From NCBI GenBank assembly GCA_963971425.1, contig OZ020519.1, positions 16,322,028 through 16,386,027 of the forward strand: 64,000 nt of DNA, in the 5' to 3' direction. Positions 1 to 12,199 of the stretch are shown here, one piece after another. This stretch comes from Bryoerythrophyllum caledonicum. Lineage: Eukaryota > Streptophyta > Bryopsida > Pottiales > Pottiaceae. Within the stretch, counting starts at the first letter, position 1. Every line of letters begins with the position of its first letter. The translations under genes and the position numbers were made by a program. The notes under the pieces are model-generated. The model saw nothing but the letters and a program-made list of their open reading frames with translations, searched no databases and was not told the DNA's origin.

Positions 1-2460
1 GAAGCAACCCCCTCATTTCAGACCGTTACAGACCAAGGGAAATCAATCAAGAAGTCAATCATTAGCCTCGGATTGGTTATCTTTTGGTCTGTTACGGTGT
101 GAGATGGAGAAGCCACTTCCAACTGCCGTGGGATGGCAATCACAAGAGGTTTGCCTTCAGCTTAGCTCAACTCGAGCTATATTACATGAGGTAACTAAGT
201 TCCATTCTCGGAGTAGTAGGAAACAAGTAGACAAATGTTACAGTTTACCTCGATCCAAGGCAAACTATAATGAGAACAAGAAATGCACCCAATACTGTGA
301 TCCGACAAAGTAATATAATTTCTTGCAGCAATGAGAAGAAAAGACTTGTGAAAGTGTTGAATCGCTTCTTCAAGTTGGTGCCCGTTCCACTAAGTAACGA
401 CGAATCCAACGACAACAACAATATTGATCCTTGGGAGAACAAAGACCCGGAGAAGGCGGAAAGGTGGACGCTACTATGGTCGGCATTCACAAATTTTTAG
501 TGTTTGCTTGTAAATATTGGGGTGATATTTCATGCACCTAGATGTTAGACCTCAATTGTGAAGTCATTGACGTTACACACAAAAGTAGTAAAGTAGTGAA
601 GGTGTTGTGCACGTCAACAAAGGATAAAAATATTTTACATGTTCAAAGTAGTTGTAAAGGCCGGCTATCCCTTTGACACAGACGTGTGTATTAGTAGCCT
701 GAAAGCATCAAAACTTGAGCACTTTGCCAAGCAGCTTGAGGCGGAGACAAAAAAAAAGAAATGGGTCCCCTAAAGGCATATGCACTCTTGGATGAATTGC
801 GTCAGCTCATTATAAACATGAAAACCTTTGCAGTAGTAAAAAATGCAAAAGTGGCACTACAAGGGCGCCACGTCAGTGTTTTAGGCACTACCCAAACTGG
901 AAGCCAAGTGCACAGTCGGGCTTCGGCACCAAATTAAACACTTGGCACAACATCTAGAACAAAGAAAAGTAATCTGCAAAACATAACGTCGACTTTGCTT
1001 ACAAAGAAGCAAGCATCAGCTAAGAAGGCGGAGACCTCATCCGGAAAGAATTTAAGCGTTCCCTAAGGCATTAAGAGCAGATTTCTTTGAGGCCTCAATT
1101 GCGTTAAAGATATCCGTGTATTGACCACATGTATTCTAATCATTATAGAACATGTCGCGACCCAAGGGGTGTATGGATCGATACTTCGCTAGACCGCCCT
1201 CGAACAGAGAGATATGGCAACAATTCTTGCACTAGAACCGAATCCTCTATGGCACCAACATGATGGTGCGACCAAGTTGGAAGTAATAGGACGTACTTGG
1301 ACAAATTAAGCATGAGCTTAATCAGGCTATCGTTAATGACGATAGTATACGTCGGGGTATATTCACCACCCAACTTATTAAAGAGATGGTTTGACAACGT
1401 CTTTTAGAAAATATCCTATTGAGTCCTAAGTTCCTTCATGTAGATTGTTCTAGCACCGACTTTATGCTCGGGAATCCTATTGCAATCCTTTTGACCTAAG
1501 ATCTTGATAAGGTACGTAGGACAATGGTGAAAATAATATTTTCATATCTGCAAGGTTGTAGATGCCATCATAGAACTGCATATCGTGATGGTGGCAAACT
1601 TAGACAACTTTGTGAGCAATTCAGCACACCATGGCTGCACTCTGACTAATTTAGGACCTACTATAGTGGACATCCTAGCCAAGTGTTTAGAGAAGTTAAG
1701 GTTTGTGAATCTTTTGGCCTACCACGCATGCTCATACGTGCATAGAATTCCATTGAGGTCGAGCACAACATTCAACTACCTGCCTTGGAAATCTTATGGG
1801 ACTCTAGGTATTTCTTCTACATTACTTGCACCACTTATTGATGCCTTGCAGACTTGGTTAGAAAATTCCAGGAGAAGAAGAATATTACTACAAATTCTAT
1901 AACAACATTTGTTCAAAAAATGTAGAACGAAAGACGTAAACGGTGAGGGGGAGTGTGGAGTGAAGATGTGTTGGGAAAAATACCTTGAGAACTTCATCAC
2001 CTTGCAGGAATTCGTCTCAGACGTCAATGACCGATGCATGTTGCCAAGGTCATCCAAGTGTCCTCCAACATTTTGGGGGCATGGCTTAAAGACAAGAAGA
2101 GGTGGCACAAAGACAGAAAAATCATGGATGACTTCTTCTACGATTAGGACCCAAGCTTGAACGACCTCTTCTACGACTAGGACTGCAGTTTGGACGACCT
2201 CTTCTACCACTAGGAGAGCAATTGCATCATCATTAAAATTAAAATTTGGAAAATTCAAAACAACTTCAAACTATCACCTGATATACACATGACACTTATA
2301 CAAGGCAAAGTCCTCAAAAGTTGAGTAATTTGGCTCGAGCCAAGCTAAAGTGCTCAGCCAACACTCTAATACATACAAGAAAATAGTTGTACAAAATTCA
2401 ACATTTACAAAATGTTCTGCCTGTACACAAATTGGAACTACATCACACTCACTTGACAAT
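1..2460. other. Unassigned leading region with decayed coding-like DNA
   Basis: No gene could be recognised here. Short open stretches (for example 104-313 +, 270-500 + and 1585-1902 +) have roughly coding-like composition but no family motif, and they are broken by stops. Around 660-900 one frame reads a lysine- and leucine-rich segment that looks like a worn exon or transposon fragment. I found no start, splice pattern or partner exon that would justify a gene call. It may be a dead mobile element or the far part of a gene beyond the window. Confidence 0.3.
2127..2226. repeat. Short minisatellite, about 33-36 bp x 3
   Basis: Three tandem units begin at 2127, 2163 and 2196, each sharing the core CTTCTTCTACGA-TAGGA or a close variant. 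The minus-strand reading is a repetitive valine/glutamate peptide produced by the repeat, not a protein. Confidence 0.7.
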
Positions 2461-3486
2461 GCGCCTGGAACATCTTCGACAATAATGAGTAGGCGGGCAA
2501 CTTTGGAGCAGGAGACGGGGATCTGATGTGGAAGGTAGAATAGGGAAGTGATGGAGGCTCCATCAAGTAGGGCGAGGAACCAGTAGGCGACAGCACAAGA
2601 GAACCCATTAGAGGATTTTTGAGCTCAAAGGAGGGCCTCCAGGGATGGTCCCATAAGGGGTCGAATGGAATTTAAATTGGTACTTTTTCATGCCTGGAAA
2701 AATGCAATTAGCCTAGGCACCTGCTGAAGAGTGATGCTTGAATGCGTACTGACGATGATTCCTATTGGTTAGATTACGAAAGCCATCATAACTTTGATTA
2801 CGGCTTCATCATATAATATATCCATGTACAACCAACTTTATGGTTTTTTATCTGCATTGCTCTGACCTGCACTGACCTGCAGAGCGACTTGGTACAGCAT
2901 TATTGTCCATATTTTATTCGGGCCCATGAACTTTTCCCAACTATTTGAAAGTTTTCAGTGAGTTTGAAACTTGGAGTCTTGTTCATTTGGCAAGGTGTAT
3001 GTGGCTGGCTTGAGAGGTTCGTAAACAATCTCGAGAGCTCAAGCATCTACTTAAAACTAAGGGCTGGTAGAAAAGCCTTGTGTACCAAAATAAAATCTTG
3101 TGTAGATCAAAAAATATAAGTCCTGCAGAATTCTTGTAATCTGAGCATTTCATGCTAATGCCTATCAAACACGGAGAAAAACACGGGTGCTAAAAAAGGG
3201 TGTAGAAAGAATCAGACTTGGACGAGATGCGTGGAATAGTAAGTAACAGTGGTTACAAAAAGCGGGGTGCTAAAAACGGTGTGGAAAGGATCATACTCGA
3301 ATGATATGCGTCGAATAGCCTAGTAACAGTGGTTGCAAGTTGCACTATTAGTCACGAGTGAGTGAGTGTCGTTGGAAACGGGAAGAGTCCATTTTGCTCT
3401 TCAGCCAGCATTTCTTTTTGGAGGTGGGCGAGGGCAGATTACTTTTTTAATGCCCATCAGGTAGTACCAAATGGCATCATATTCAC
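2461..3486. other. Intergenic, nothing recognised
   Basis: This stretch is AT-rich. Two similar short blocks near 3190-3250 and 3260-3325 (GGTGCTAAAAA...GTGTGGAAAG...GCGT-GAATAG) form a diverged direct duplication. No gene, RNA or complete mobile element is visible. Confidence 0.4.
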
Positions 3487-3693
3487 TACACTAAACACTG
3501 AATATAGTGTAGCGGGATTATTGATGTAGATCACTCACACTAATTTCCATCAAAGCATGTGCATGCCAAGTTCTGATTGGATATTTGTTCTCAAGCAAGT
3601 GTGTCACAATCAACAATTGCATGTAAATTTTCAATTAGTGTAGGAAATTTCAAATAGTCTGGTCTACACTATATTCACAAAACGGTGTAGCTA
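3487..3693. mobile_element. MITE family A, copy 1
   Basis: The element starts CACTACACTAAACACTG and ends near 3693 with CTACACTATATTCA...GGTGTAG, so both ends carry a CTACACTA...TAGTGTAG-type inverted repeat. The same sequence, including the interior with TCACACTAATTTCCATCAA, is found inverted at about 21,205-21,405, which defines a family. No ORF is present, so it would be non-autonomous. CACTA-like outer bases suggest a CACTA/CMC relationship, but no target duplication was confirmed. Confidence 0.55.
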
Positions 3694-3859
3694 TGTGCAC
3701 GTTATTTGACAGTCTTTGAAAGAAGGATCCACATGCTTGAGGTTGTGTGGATTGCAGTAACATAGCAAAGAAATCTTGCCATCGCTTGTATTAGAAGTGT
3801 TGAGTAGTACACAAGTTATCTTATATAGTGTGAGCCGCATTAACCTCTAAAAATCTATG

Positions 3860-4400
3860 GCTATTTCTCATCAATACACTCCAAAACTGCCCATTCCAGT
3901 GTAATGAGCATAAATAAAACCACAAAAATCTTTATTTTGTTTTCCAATTGTAGGATCTTGATTTGAACTTAAAAAGGAACACCTCTTACATTTCCATAAA
4001 AGTTGACCACATAGATTGGAAGACAATAGTTTGAAGCGAAGAAAAAAGTTTTTTTCTATCATGCGTTACATTAAGAGGATCGACTGACTTTTACATTGAT
4101 TGGTGTCAATTTTTTGAAATATGCATGGTCTAAATTTTATATCATTATGGTGATCATGATGTTAGTTCCTTGTACACCAATTTTCAAAGTTAACAGAAGG
4201 GTCTAGCATTTTTCAAAAAATTATACAAAGACCAAAGGTTCAAAATTTGCCAAAATCCATTTTGCTTCCTTCTGAACTAAATACTTCATTAAATGCAAAT
4301 CTAGACAATCAAAACAAAGATTTATGCTACCTTCTAAGTTTTAAAAAATAAAAATGGAAAAGACCAAAATCTCTAATTTTTATGAAGTTCTTTGAATACC
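3860..4400. repeat. Dispersed repeat R, copy 1
   Basis: A diverged dispersed repeat marked by TTGTAGGATCTTGAT, a GTTGACCACATAGATTGGAAG-like block, and CTTGTACACCAATTTT. Related sequence lies at 7740-8240 in the same direction and inverted at 47,020-47,640 and 51,135-51,720. A partial relative is at 59,940-60,195. No coding capacity is seen, and ends and class were not determined. Confidence 0.55.
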
Positions 4401-4410
4401 TTACCTAGCA

Positions 4411-4633
4411 CTTCACTAAATTTGGTGTTTAGTGTAGTGGTACTATATGATTTGAAAGCGCTATAATTTTTTACTTTTGAGAAAGATTTTTACTAAGAGT
4501 ACAACTCTCAATATTATTCAAAGAGGGTGATTATTGTCGATATGGGTGGTAAAAATATTCATCAAGAATAAAAATTTATAGCATTTGTAAATAATATAGT
4601 GTGCCAACACTAAACATCAATTTAGTGTAGTTG
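4411..4633. mobile_element. MITE family B, copy 1
   Basis: A 223-bp element with long, imperfect terminal inverted repeats. The left end reads CACTAAATTTGGTGTTTAGTGT and continues to GAAAGCGCTATAA. The right end, reverse-complemented, reads CTACACTAAATTGATG and continues to AAATGCTATAA. Its structural twin is at 8966-9190. It has no ORF. The terminal bases again contain TAGTGTAG, suggesting kinship with the family A element next to it. Confidence 0.6.
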
Positions 4634-4762
4634 GCTTCAAAAAAATCACTATTGATCTACATATTATGATAATTGATCATAACTTTTGATATACAAATCT
4701 AATTCTAACAAAAATGCACGGTAATTTTGGAACTAGAAAAAGTGTGAGGGATGCTACGTTTG

Positions 4763-4983
4763 TTAACCCCTAAAGGCCCAAGTGTACCCACAAGGTACAA
4801 AAGTGTATACTTTAACTGCAATTATCTTTCAATCTCTACGGTCAAAATTCACAAAAATTTGACCACATCATCTCATATAAGTTTAGAAGATCCTACGGTT
4901 AGATTTTCAATAAGTTCATCTTGGTGGTTTTTAATCAACAAAGTAGAGATTCTTCTAAAATAGCTTGGGCCTTTAGGGGTTAA
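4763..4983. mobile_element. TTAA-type MITE, 221 bp
   Basis: The ends are TTAACCCCTAAAGGCCCAAG at left and its exact reverse complement at right, a perfect 20-bp inverted repeat. Because TTAA is a palindrome it can be read as a 4-bp target duplication around an element whose termini are CCCCTAAAGG...CCTTTAGGGG. TTAA duplications are known for piggyBac and Kolobok transposons, and piggyBac termini also begin CCC. There is no transposase ORF. Related ends occur at 20,256-20,949, 59,841-61,424 and singly near 6,080, 8,555 and 50,814. Confidence 0.75.
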
Positions 4984-5359
4984 TTTTGTGTCATGTCAAT
5001 TGTAACCACAATTAGTATGAGAACCATCACATGATCCAATAGATAAATCAAGGTCCCGTGGTAAATAAGACAATCACTGTAGCATATGGATGTTTATAGT
5101 TTTGAGGCATGAGGTTTTCTTGGAGGGTGGTGAGGCCAAACTTGGGCCCTATTTTTATTTTTGGGTAGGGACCCTAATTGTAGCAAAAGAGTCTCCTAGG
5201 ATAAATCAGGGCCGCATGCCCTAATTTGTCCAAAAAATTTCAGAAAAGCCTTTGAACCTCCAAAAATGAGATGGCCAGAAAAATTACCTCATGCAATTAA
5301 GACGGGGCCCACCTCCTGAGGAAACCTCATGCCCCCAAACTGTAGAGGTCTGTAACATA

Positions 5360-5459
5360 GAAGAAGAAGAACGCCAGTTCCTGAAGGGGCCGGCGTGAAT
5401 AAAGTGTCTGTTCGTTCCACCACTAAGACCATGCCCATGTCATATGTCTCCGAAGAGAT
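5360..5459 (-). mobile_element. 5'-truncated LINE tail, 100 bp
   Basis: This is a copy of the terminal ~100 bp of the LINE at 37,981-58,817. On the minus strand it reads GGTGGAACGAAC, then the ACGCCGG...CTGGCGT stem-loop, then a (TTC)n tail. It is bracketed by a perfect 13-bp target duplication, GGTCTGTAACATA, at 5347-5359 and 5460-5472, typical of target-primed reverse transcription. A very short SINE that borrows the LINE tail is the alternative. Confidence 0.8.
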
Positions 5460-5472
5460 GGTCTGTAACATA

Positions 5473-8400
5473 CTCCTTACTTGCTCAAAAAGAAGAGATC
5501 ATTATGTGAAACACAGATCTTTAGACCTTTTTCTTCTCTTTTGGTAACTGTTCTCTATATACTTATTTTTAACTTAATATTTTGTTCATTGTTTCCTTTT
5601 TCCCTTTTTATTTTTTAGTAGTAATTTATAATATAACAAAAAAAATCCTTCTTTAGTTCAATTTTTTTCTTTTTTTTCTTTTTTATTATAGTAATGTATA
5701 AAATAATTAAATAAAAGCCCTTCATTTTTCTGCAACATAATATTTCATTTTTCATTAAGTTTATTTTTATCTTTTTAAAATTAAATAAAGTTTACTAAAA
5801 TAAAACAGCCTAAGATGGAGTCCCCGCTGTTCATTAGTGGCAGTATGGCCATATGGAAACCGCCATCAATGAAGTTTTGGCGATTCAAATTTTTTATTTT
5901 CCCACTTCTTTCGGGAGTATTCTTTTTTTGGAAAAATATTGCCATTTGGCTATATTTCGCCAAAAAAAAACCCTGGTGATGTACAGTACCCTCTAGAAAC
6001 TCTTGCAACCCCTCTATGAAGCCCTTCAATTTCTTTCTTATATTTTCATTGTGAAAGTATTCTATCAAAACTATCCTATTAACCCCTAAATTTTTGTGAC
6101 AATTTCACACCAAAAACACATTAGAATTGCTCGTATTGAGTGTAATGGGTAAGGAAGTAAACAAGACCTTTTATTTCTAGTTTTAACAGTAGGATCTCAA
6201 GTAAAATTTCCAGGTTAAAAATTTGGTGAATTTGGATTAAAGATCTTGGGGTAAAAAAATTTGGGATAAAAATTTAAGGGTAAAGTAAGTTACTATTTTA
6301 ATCTAACAGTTGTGATCTTGTCGAATCTTGAATAAGAATTTGGTCCAAACGAGAATAGAAACCCAAACCTCCTTTGAGAGGCCAAACTCTTGGTGCCAAA
6401 ACCTCCAAAAAGTGATGCCATACATGCATTTTAGATGCCCTCCGCATCTTGACCGTTGGTCCGAGTGTGAAAGCCCAAAGACCCCGACCAAGGCCGATTT
6501 TGAGGCTCTACACCAATCAAATTGATAGTACTACTCGACACTGTTGATGCTTAGTCTAAGTGTGAAACCTCCCTCATATTGATGATGATTAGCCTGATTA
6601 TAATCTCCATGATCATTCCCTGGATCATTAGGTTTATAAAGAATCTTTTGGTCCATTCTAGAGAAACCTTGAACCTGGCCTAGAGAAACCTTGAATTCTA
6701 AATTCTAAACCCTAAATCCTAAATCTCAATCCCATAGGAGGTAGATATAAACCCAATTTACAAATATACATATAAAGAAGGTAGATTTGAATGGAGTTAT
6801 TCAATGTACATTGTTACTTGTACAACATACAATGTAATATGTATAGCCCATATAATGTACAATGAATAATGTATGATGTTAATGTGCACTATATAGTGTA
6901 CGATAAATGAGGTTTATACTAATATATATTTGTATGAATATTTGATATTATCAACAAGTTAAAGTTTCATACATGTATTCATTTATATGCACATACTAAT
7001 TTAATACCTGATTTTATACATGTATATTGTAATTTGAATAAGAAAACTCTCTAATTCATAAAATATCATCCAAGGAAGACTAAACATATGTTCAAAGATT
7101 ACATTTAAAGAAGAAATAAAGTTTAATTTTGGATTGGCATATATTAATATATTTGATTATAAGGTACTTATTTGATGAAGCTAAATTTGCACTGACTTTT
7201 AATTCAAATGTGAACTTCTATATATCAATGTCAGTGTTAAGAAAATCTAAAGTGAAGACTATGTCATGAATGAAGGAATATCTCAATTCCACCAAACTCC
7301 AATGAAATGAGCTTAAAAAACTATTCATACTTAGCTTGTAAACATATTTAAAATAATACACATATTTTGTGTTTTAAAAAGTATAACGAATTTGTAGTGA
7401 TAGCATGATGGCCCGTAACCTAGAAATATAATCTATAATTACATTTCAATTTTTTAGAATTTTTTAATCTACCCCTATAAGTGATACTTCAAATCATTTT
7501 TTTAGTATATTAAATAATAATAACAATAATAATAATAAAGGGAAGATAGATGAACTTGAGTCTCCAAAAGTTTATAATATGATATGATTTAGTATACATG
7601 TCATAGTATGTGTTGTCTTTTTTTTACATAGGTTTTTTGTATATTCATTCAACTCTTAAAAATCCTTGACAACTCTCCAAAAACACGTCAAAATTGACAA
7701 TCCTTGTGCAAAGAGTGGAAAAGAAAATAATTTTTTTATTTCCATATCCAACCGTAAGATATTAATCTCCACTACTAATACCACGTGCTCACAAATTTTC
7801 ATAACATTTAACAACGTGGATTGAAAGATTTTGTTGTTTGAAGTGATGAGAGAGAGTTTTTTTCTTTTCTGCTTTAAGAGGATCTAAAGACTTTGATTTC
7901 ACTTGGTTTCAAATTTTTGCATTACAAAACTTCTAAATTTTATGCCATTATGGTGTACAAGATGTCAAGTCCTTGTACACCAATTTTTAGAAGTAGAAGA
8001 GGAGTGTAGCATTTTCAAAAAAATTGTGCCTCAAGGTGCAGTGATCTAAAAATTGCCGAAAACGCATTTAATTTTTTTTACAAATTCATTTTCTTACATG
8101 TTGAAAATCCAAACGGTCAAAACAAAGGTATAGTGTTGCTTCTTGTAGTGAAAAACAAAAAATGAGAATAAAGTCAAAATCTCTAATTTTTATGTAGAAA
8201 TGAAGAAGTTTCTTGGAGTTTTTTTGCACCCTGCACAATAAACTGTGACTCCTCTTTGAGTGAAATGTTTACACCATGGACAATTATTTTTTGGAAATTA
8301 CAAATAAAATGGCATGTTGTTAACTTGCATTAAAAATTTCACATTTGACTTCAAATTTTTTGAGCTGCCCGCCTTAACAAAAAAAACACTTAAGATGGCA

Positions 8401-8965
8401 TAACTTTTATTCTATAAGTCCAATGAGAAAAAAATGTATTCCCATGTAGCTTCCACCTTGCATCTTGATTCAAAATTCAAGAATTGAAAATATAAATTGC
8501 AATTATAGGAGCCTGCCCAAAATTTGCAAACGCCCACCTTGAGACTTTGGTTATTTAGGGGTTAAATATGACAAGATACTTTTGTATCTTAAAATGATAT
8601 GAGCCTACATTAGGGAATAAATGAGTTGTTTCAATTTTCGAATTTTCCTTCAGTAAGTCATCTTTAGCTAAAGTTCAACACAAGAAGATTTGGTGGTTCA
8701 ATGGATTACATAGTTTATTTTTTTTGGTCACAACCCTTGACTTTCTTCACCGAATTCCTAAATTGCTCATCTTCTATTGCGTTTTAGACTTAGGTAGACT
8801 TATTGAAGTGATAATCTTCAACTTTTGAAGACTAATGGATCCATATACGAGTCTATGTCATCCTCAATTAGGTATATAGTCAAGTCAAGCCTATCCTATA
8901 CAGAGCGATACCATGTGGAATACTTGACTTTCCTTATAGGCATAGGCACCCTTTTGCTTGGAATT
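5473..8965. other. AT-rich intergenic DNA, possible old TTAA element
   Basis: No gene is visible. TTAACCCCTAAAT at 6080 and its inverse ATTTAGGGGTTAA ending near 8566 could be the ends of a worn ~2.5-kb TTAA-type element, but only about 10 bp of inverted repeat match, so this is tentative. The 6780-6910 stretch is a low-complexity run of AATGTACAAT-type words, and homopolymer-rich DNA surrounds it. Confidence 0.35.
7740..8240. repeat. Dispersed repeat R, copy 2
   Basis: Similar to 3860-4400. Shared blocks include ACGTGGATTGAAAGATT, TTAAGAGGATC, TTATGCCATTATGGTG (or a close variant), CCTTGTACACCAATTTT and GTGTAGCATTTTC. It is non-coding. Confidence 0.55.
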
Positions 8966-9190
8966 CTCTTTACACTAAAATTGATATTTAGTGTTATGCA
9001 CAATAAATGACTTGAAAATGCTGAAAGTTTTTACTCTTGATGAATATTTTTACCAACTATGTTTACAATGATCCTCTTCTTTGAATAACATTGATTGTTG
9101 TACTCTTAGTTAGAATTGGAATCAAAAGTAAAAACCTATAGCATTTACAAGTCATTTACCATGCATAACACTAAATATCAATTTTAGTGT
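8966..9190. mobile_element. MITE family B, copy 2
   Basis: About 225 bp with ~65-70-bp imperfect inverted repeats. The left arm is ACACTAAAATTGATATTTAG...TGACTTGAAAATGCTG...TTTTTACT. The right arm ends TATCAATTTTAGTGTAG. The arms meet near 9078, so the transcript could fold into a long hairpin. It is related to 4411-4633. Confidence 0.65.
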
Positions 9191-9215
9191 AGTTGCATGG
9201 TTCTTTATTCTTGAT

Positions 9216-10600
9216 TTGGACTCAGAGAGCCACGTACATGGCGGGAATTGTAACCATTGGCCTTTCCCAACCATGTCGCTTGATGATGGCCAACGGTATG
9301 CCCTGAGAGGACAAGGTGGTCTATCTTTCGATAGAACCCAACCATTTTTTGAGCTTTATGCAATTTCCACAGATTTATCTCTTCAAGATGCCGACAATCA
9401 TTCTTGAAGAAGACATATTACTGTTACATCCAGCAACTTTGTTGGATGTCATTGGGGGTGCCACGTGCCTTGCATTGGGTGTGGTTTGGAAGAGCCTTCC
9501 ATGAAACAACTATTCAAAGTACGGTTGAGAAGGTAGTCAAACAAATTAAAAACATTTTCCATCAAACAGTGATGACGAGCATGACGTCACACTAGGATAG
9601 CCGCTTCTGACATTGTACAAATAAAAAATCGTTTAGTTGCATTATAAAACCTTTCTTCAACACCGGTGCTTTTTGTCCTGTTGGTGGTCCTTCATACAAG
9701 ATCGAGACGGATTTCTAGGTACCAGCCTAAGCTAAGCCTATTTCATTGAAATGGGATTATGTGTCCATCCTTGAAGGCCCTCTTTTGAGCTCAAAATTCC
9801 TCTAATGATGGGACTGACTTCCGCTTCCTTTTTCCGTTGACAGTGGAGGCTAGAAGATCGCAACATTCACCACGAATGTTGTCGTGGCGATTGCAGGCAA
9901 CTTAGCCACCATGAATCTCTCTAGCATGAAAATCATGTCGACATGTCCCGCCTCTCGGTCCCTCTTCATCTCTTCATCACGCCTCTCCTGCAGCTTCCTC
10001 AACTCTTGATCACGCTCCGCTACCTATTGCTCCATCAACCTCCGCTAGATGGCCTCTTCTTCGAGCTTCTTCTCAAGGGTGATGAACTTGCTATCGTCTT
10101 GAGTGATGCTTGCCGAAGCAAACGGAGAGGGGCCGCTTGAGCTAGCGACCTTCTTCTTCTTTGATTAAGGCCGAACGGATGACCCACCCAAGGTAGGAGC
10201 TGAATGAGGCCTATCCAAAATATCCAACAAATCCAACTCCAAGAAGTCGAGTCGCTGAGGGGACAACGGCTGCTGCGAGATATCAATCGTGTCACTGGCT
10301 TCAAAACGAGTGCCGCTTTGAACTTCCGGAGGAGCGATGTCATCTAAGTCATCAACGTATTTGTCATCCACATTAACCGTTGGAACCCCACCCATGGTAC
10401 TCCGATCCTCATCTTTCTCTTCATTGACGTTGAAAACACTTGCTTTTCCCTTCCCTTGGCAACGGCCTTGCCAAGATGTGGAAAATTCTCCTTGTTAACG
10501 TGATATCCACCAAGGAAAAAGTCGGTCTTATCTAGCATCAATGCGATCTCTGCAGTTTCTTCGAAGTCCGATTCATCAGAATTGTGCAAGATTCAGAATG
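9216..10600 (-). pseudogene. Decayed ORF region, unrecognised
   Basis: Several overlapping open stretches lie here: 10,344-10,589 (-) with an acidic start rich in D/E, 10,165-10,395 (-) with D/L-rich sequence, and about 9,900-10,120 (-), where one frame reads a charged E/R/K/Q coiled-coil-like segment interrupted by stops. Together they look like a worn gene for a charged coiled-coil protein, perhaps the accessory ORF of a DNA transposon. No catalytic motif supports a family. I cannot place a start, stop or introns. Confidence 0.3.
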
Positions 10601-11890
10601 CCTTTAGGTCCAACATCTCCATAAGAAAGGATTGAATAGGTTACACTTTACGTCAAATTGAGCTACTACTATGTTGCATCTTTATAAAAGCCATGAAGAA
10701 ATTACTTTTGTTTTTATAATCAACTAATAGAGGAAATCTATATAAATAATAGAAGTGATTTATGATTGCCTTTTTTTACCTTTAAAAGAATCCTTCAAAT
10801 GTTTTCTTTGGAAGAATCTTTTGAATGTGCCCTTTCACTAGAATTTGGTTATAATAAAAAAGATATTGAATTTATATATTCTAGTATGTACCAAAGATAG
10901 AAATATAATTGCCACACATACAATTCTAAAAGTATGATTGTCTCTACATATTGTGTCTAGAGGACATGATGGTTTTCCACCGGTTAGTTATAATAAATAC
11001 AACTTGTAGCAAACTTTTGGAATTGTATAAGATTGTTGTATTATACAAATTGCGAGCAACCCATAAATCTTGGTACAATTTTGGTACTTCAAAATAATAA
11101 TTTCTTTTTCAAGGTTGACTTCGGTACAATGGGTATCACCTAGGCATTACATGGGTATCATCTAGGAATTACATAGCTATCACCTTGGCATTACATGGAT
11201 ATCACCTAAACCAATCTCTTAAATTTTCTAAGAAATTTGAACATTCTTGAATCTTTGTGAATCAATTATGCTCAAAAGTGTCCCACAAGTAGGGTACCGC
11301 ACCCGAGGGTCGGATTTGACAAACATTATTTCTAAATTCAGATGCCACAATTTTTGGAAATTATTTTTCAAAAACATCATTCTTTTGCTCTATGAATAGA
11401 CGGATTTTGAAAAGTATTTTGTTTTTAGAACTATACCAAACTATTGTTTAAAGAAATAAATCACTATTTGGCAAAAGGGTACCGAATCCAACCCTTGGGT
11501 ATAGTAGTGTAATTCCAAAATTTGACACCAAGTAACTCAATGTTTATTATCTTCTCAATCACAAAATATGTATAAAAAGCTTGTTGTTCACCGGAAACAT
11601 AATATTCTTTTAATTTGTGGGGTCAAAGCTTATGAAATTTTGTGAGCACGGTAATGCATTACCGTAAATCAAGATCCTACAATTAAAGATTGAAATAAGA
11701 CATTTTTGTTTCATTTTCCGCTCTTTAGTCGACAATAAGCAATTTTGAAGTTTCTGTTGTGTGAAGTTCATTGTAAAGTTCATGTATTCAAGACTTTCAA
11801 ATGAACTCCATTATTAGCATTCAAATGGTTCTCCCCTAAAGCCGCACAGGGCCCAATTTATGGAACCAAGAACTAGAACCGTGACCTGCC
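10601..11890. other. AT-rich intergenic DNA
   Basis: No gene is seen. About 11,125-11,215 holds diverged tandem copies (~22-25 bp) of GGTATCACCTAGGCATTACAT. The same array flanked by similar sequence recurs at 59,468-59,560, so it belongs to a dispersed repeat. Part of repeat R (TTATGAAATTTTGTGAGCA...AGATCCTACAA) appears near 11,628-11,690. Confidence 0.45.
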
Positions 11891-11917
11891 AAATAGTGCA
11901 TGAATGAACCTTCGTGC

Positions 11918-11990
11918 CACGTGTGCCCACCACGCCACGTGCCCCCCATCCAAAACCCCACTCACCATGCCCAAGTGGACCTGCCACGTG
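11918..11990. promoter_or_regulatory. Cluster of three G-boxes
   Basis: CACGTG occurs at 11,918-11,923, 11,936-11,941 and 11,985-11,990. The last sits in the longer palindrome GCCACGTGGC. They lie 210-280 bp upstream of the start codon at 12,200, where a plant core promoter and proximal elements would be. G-boxes bind bZIP (HY5, ABF) and bHLH (PIF) factors, so light or ABA control of the downstream plastid gene is a reasonable inference. Confidence 0.65.
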
Positions 11991-12199
11991 GCACCCCATC
12001 TCATCCCACAAACAAACTCCCACTCACCCTCACAACAACAACCAACCAACAAGCCCCTCACACTCACATTCCTTCCCTCAACAAAGCTCTCTAATCCCCC
12101 AACTCTAGTCCCCAAATTGTAGGCCCCAATTCCTCATTTGATAAGGCAAGTTGGGGTTTTGAAGGAAGTGAACATCATCAGTGGAGAGGTGAACAATTG

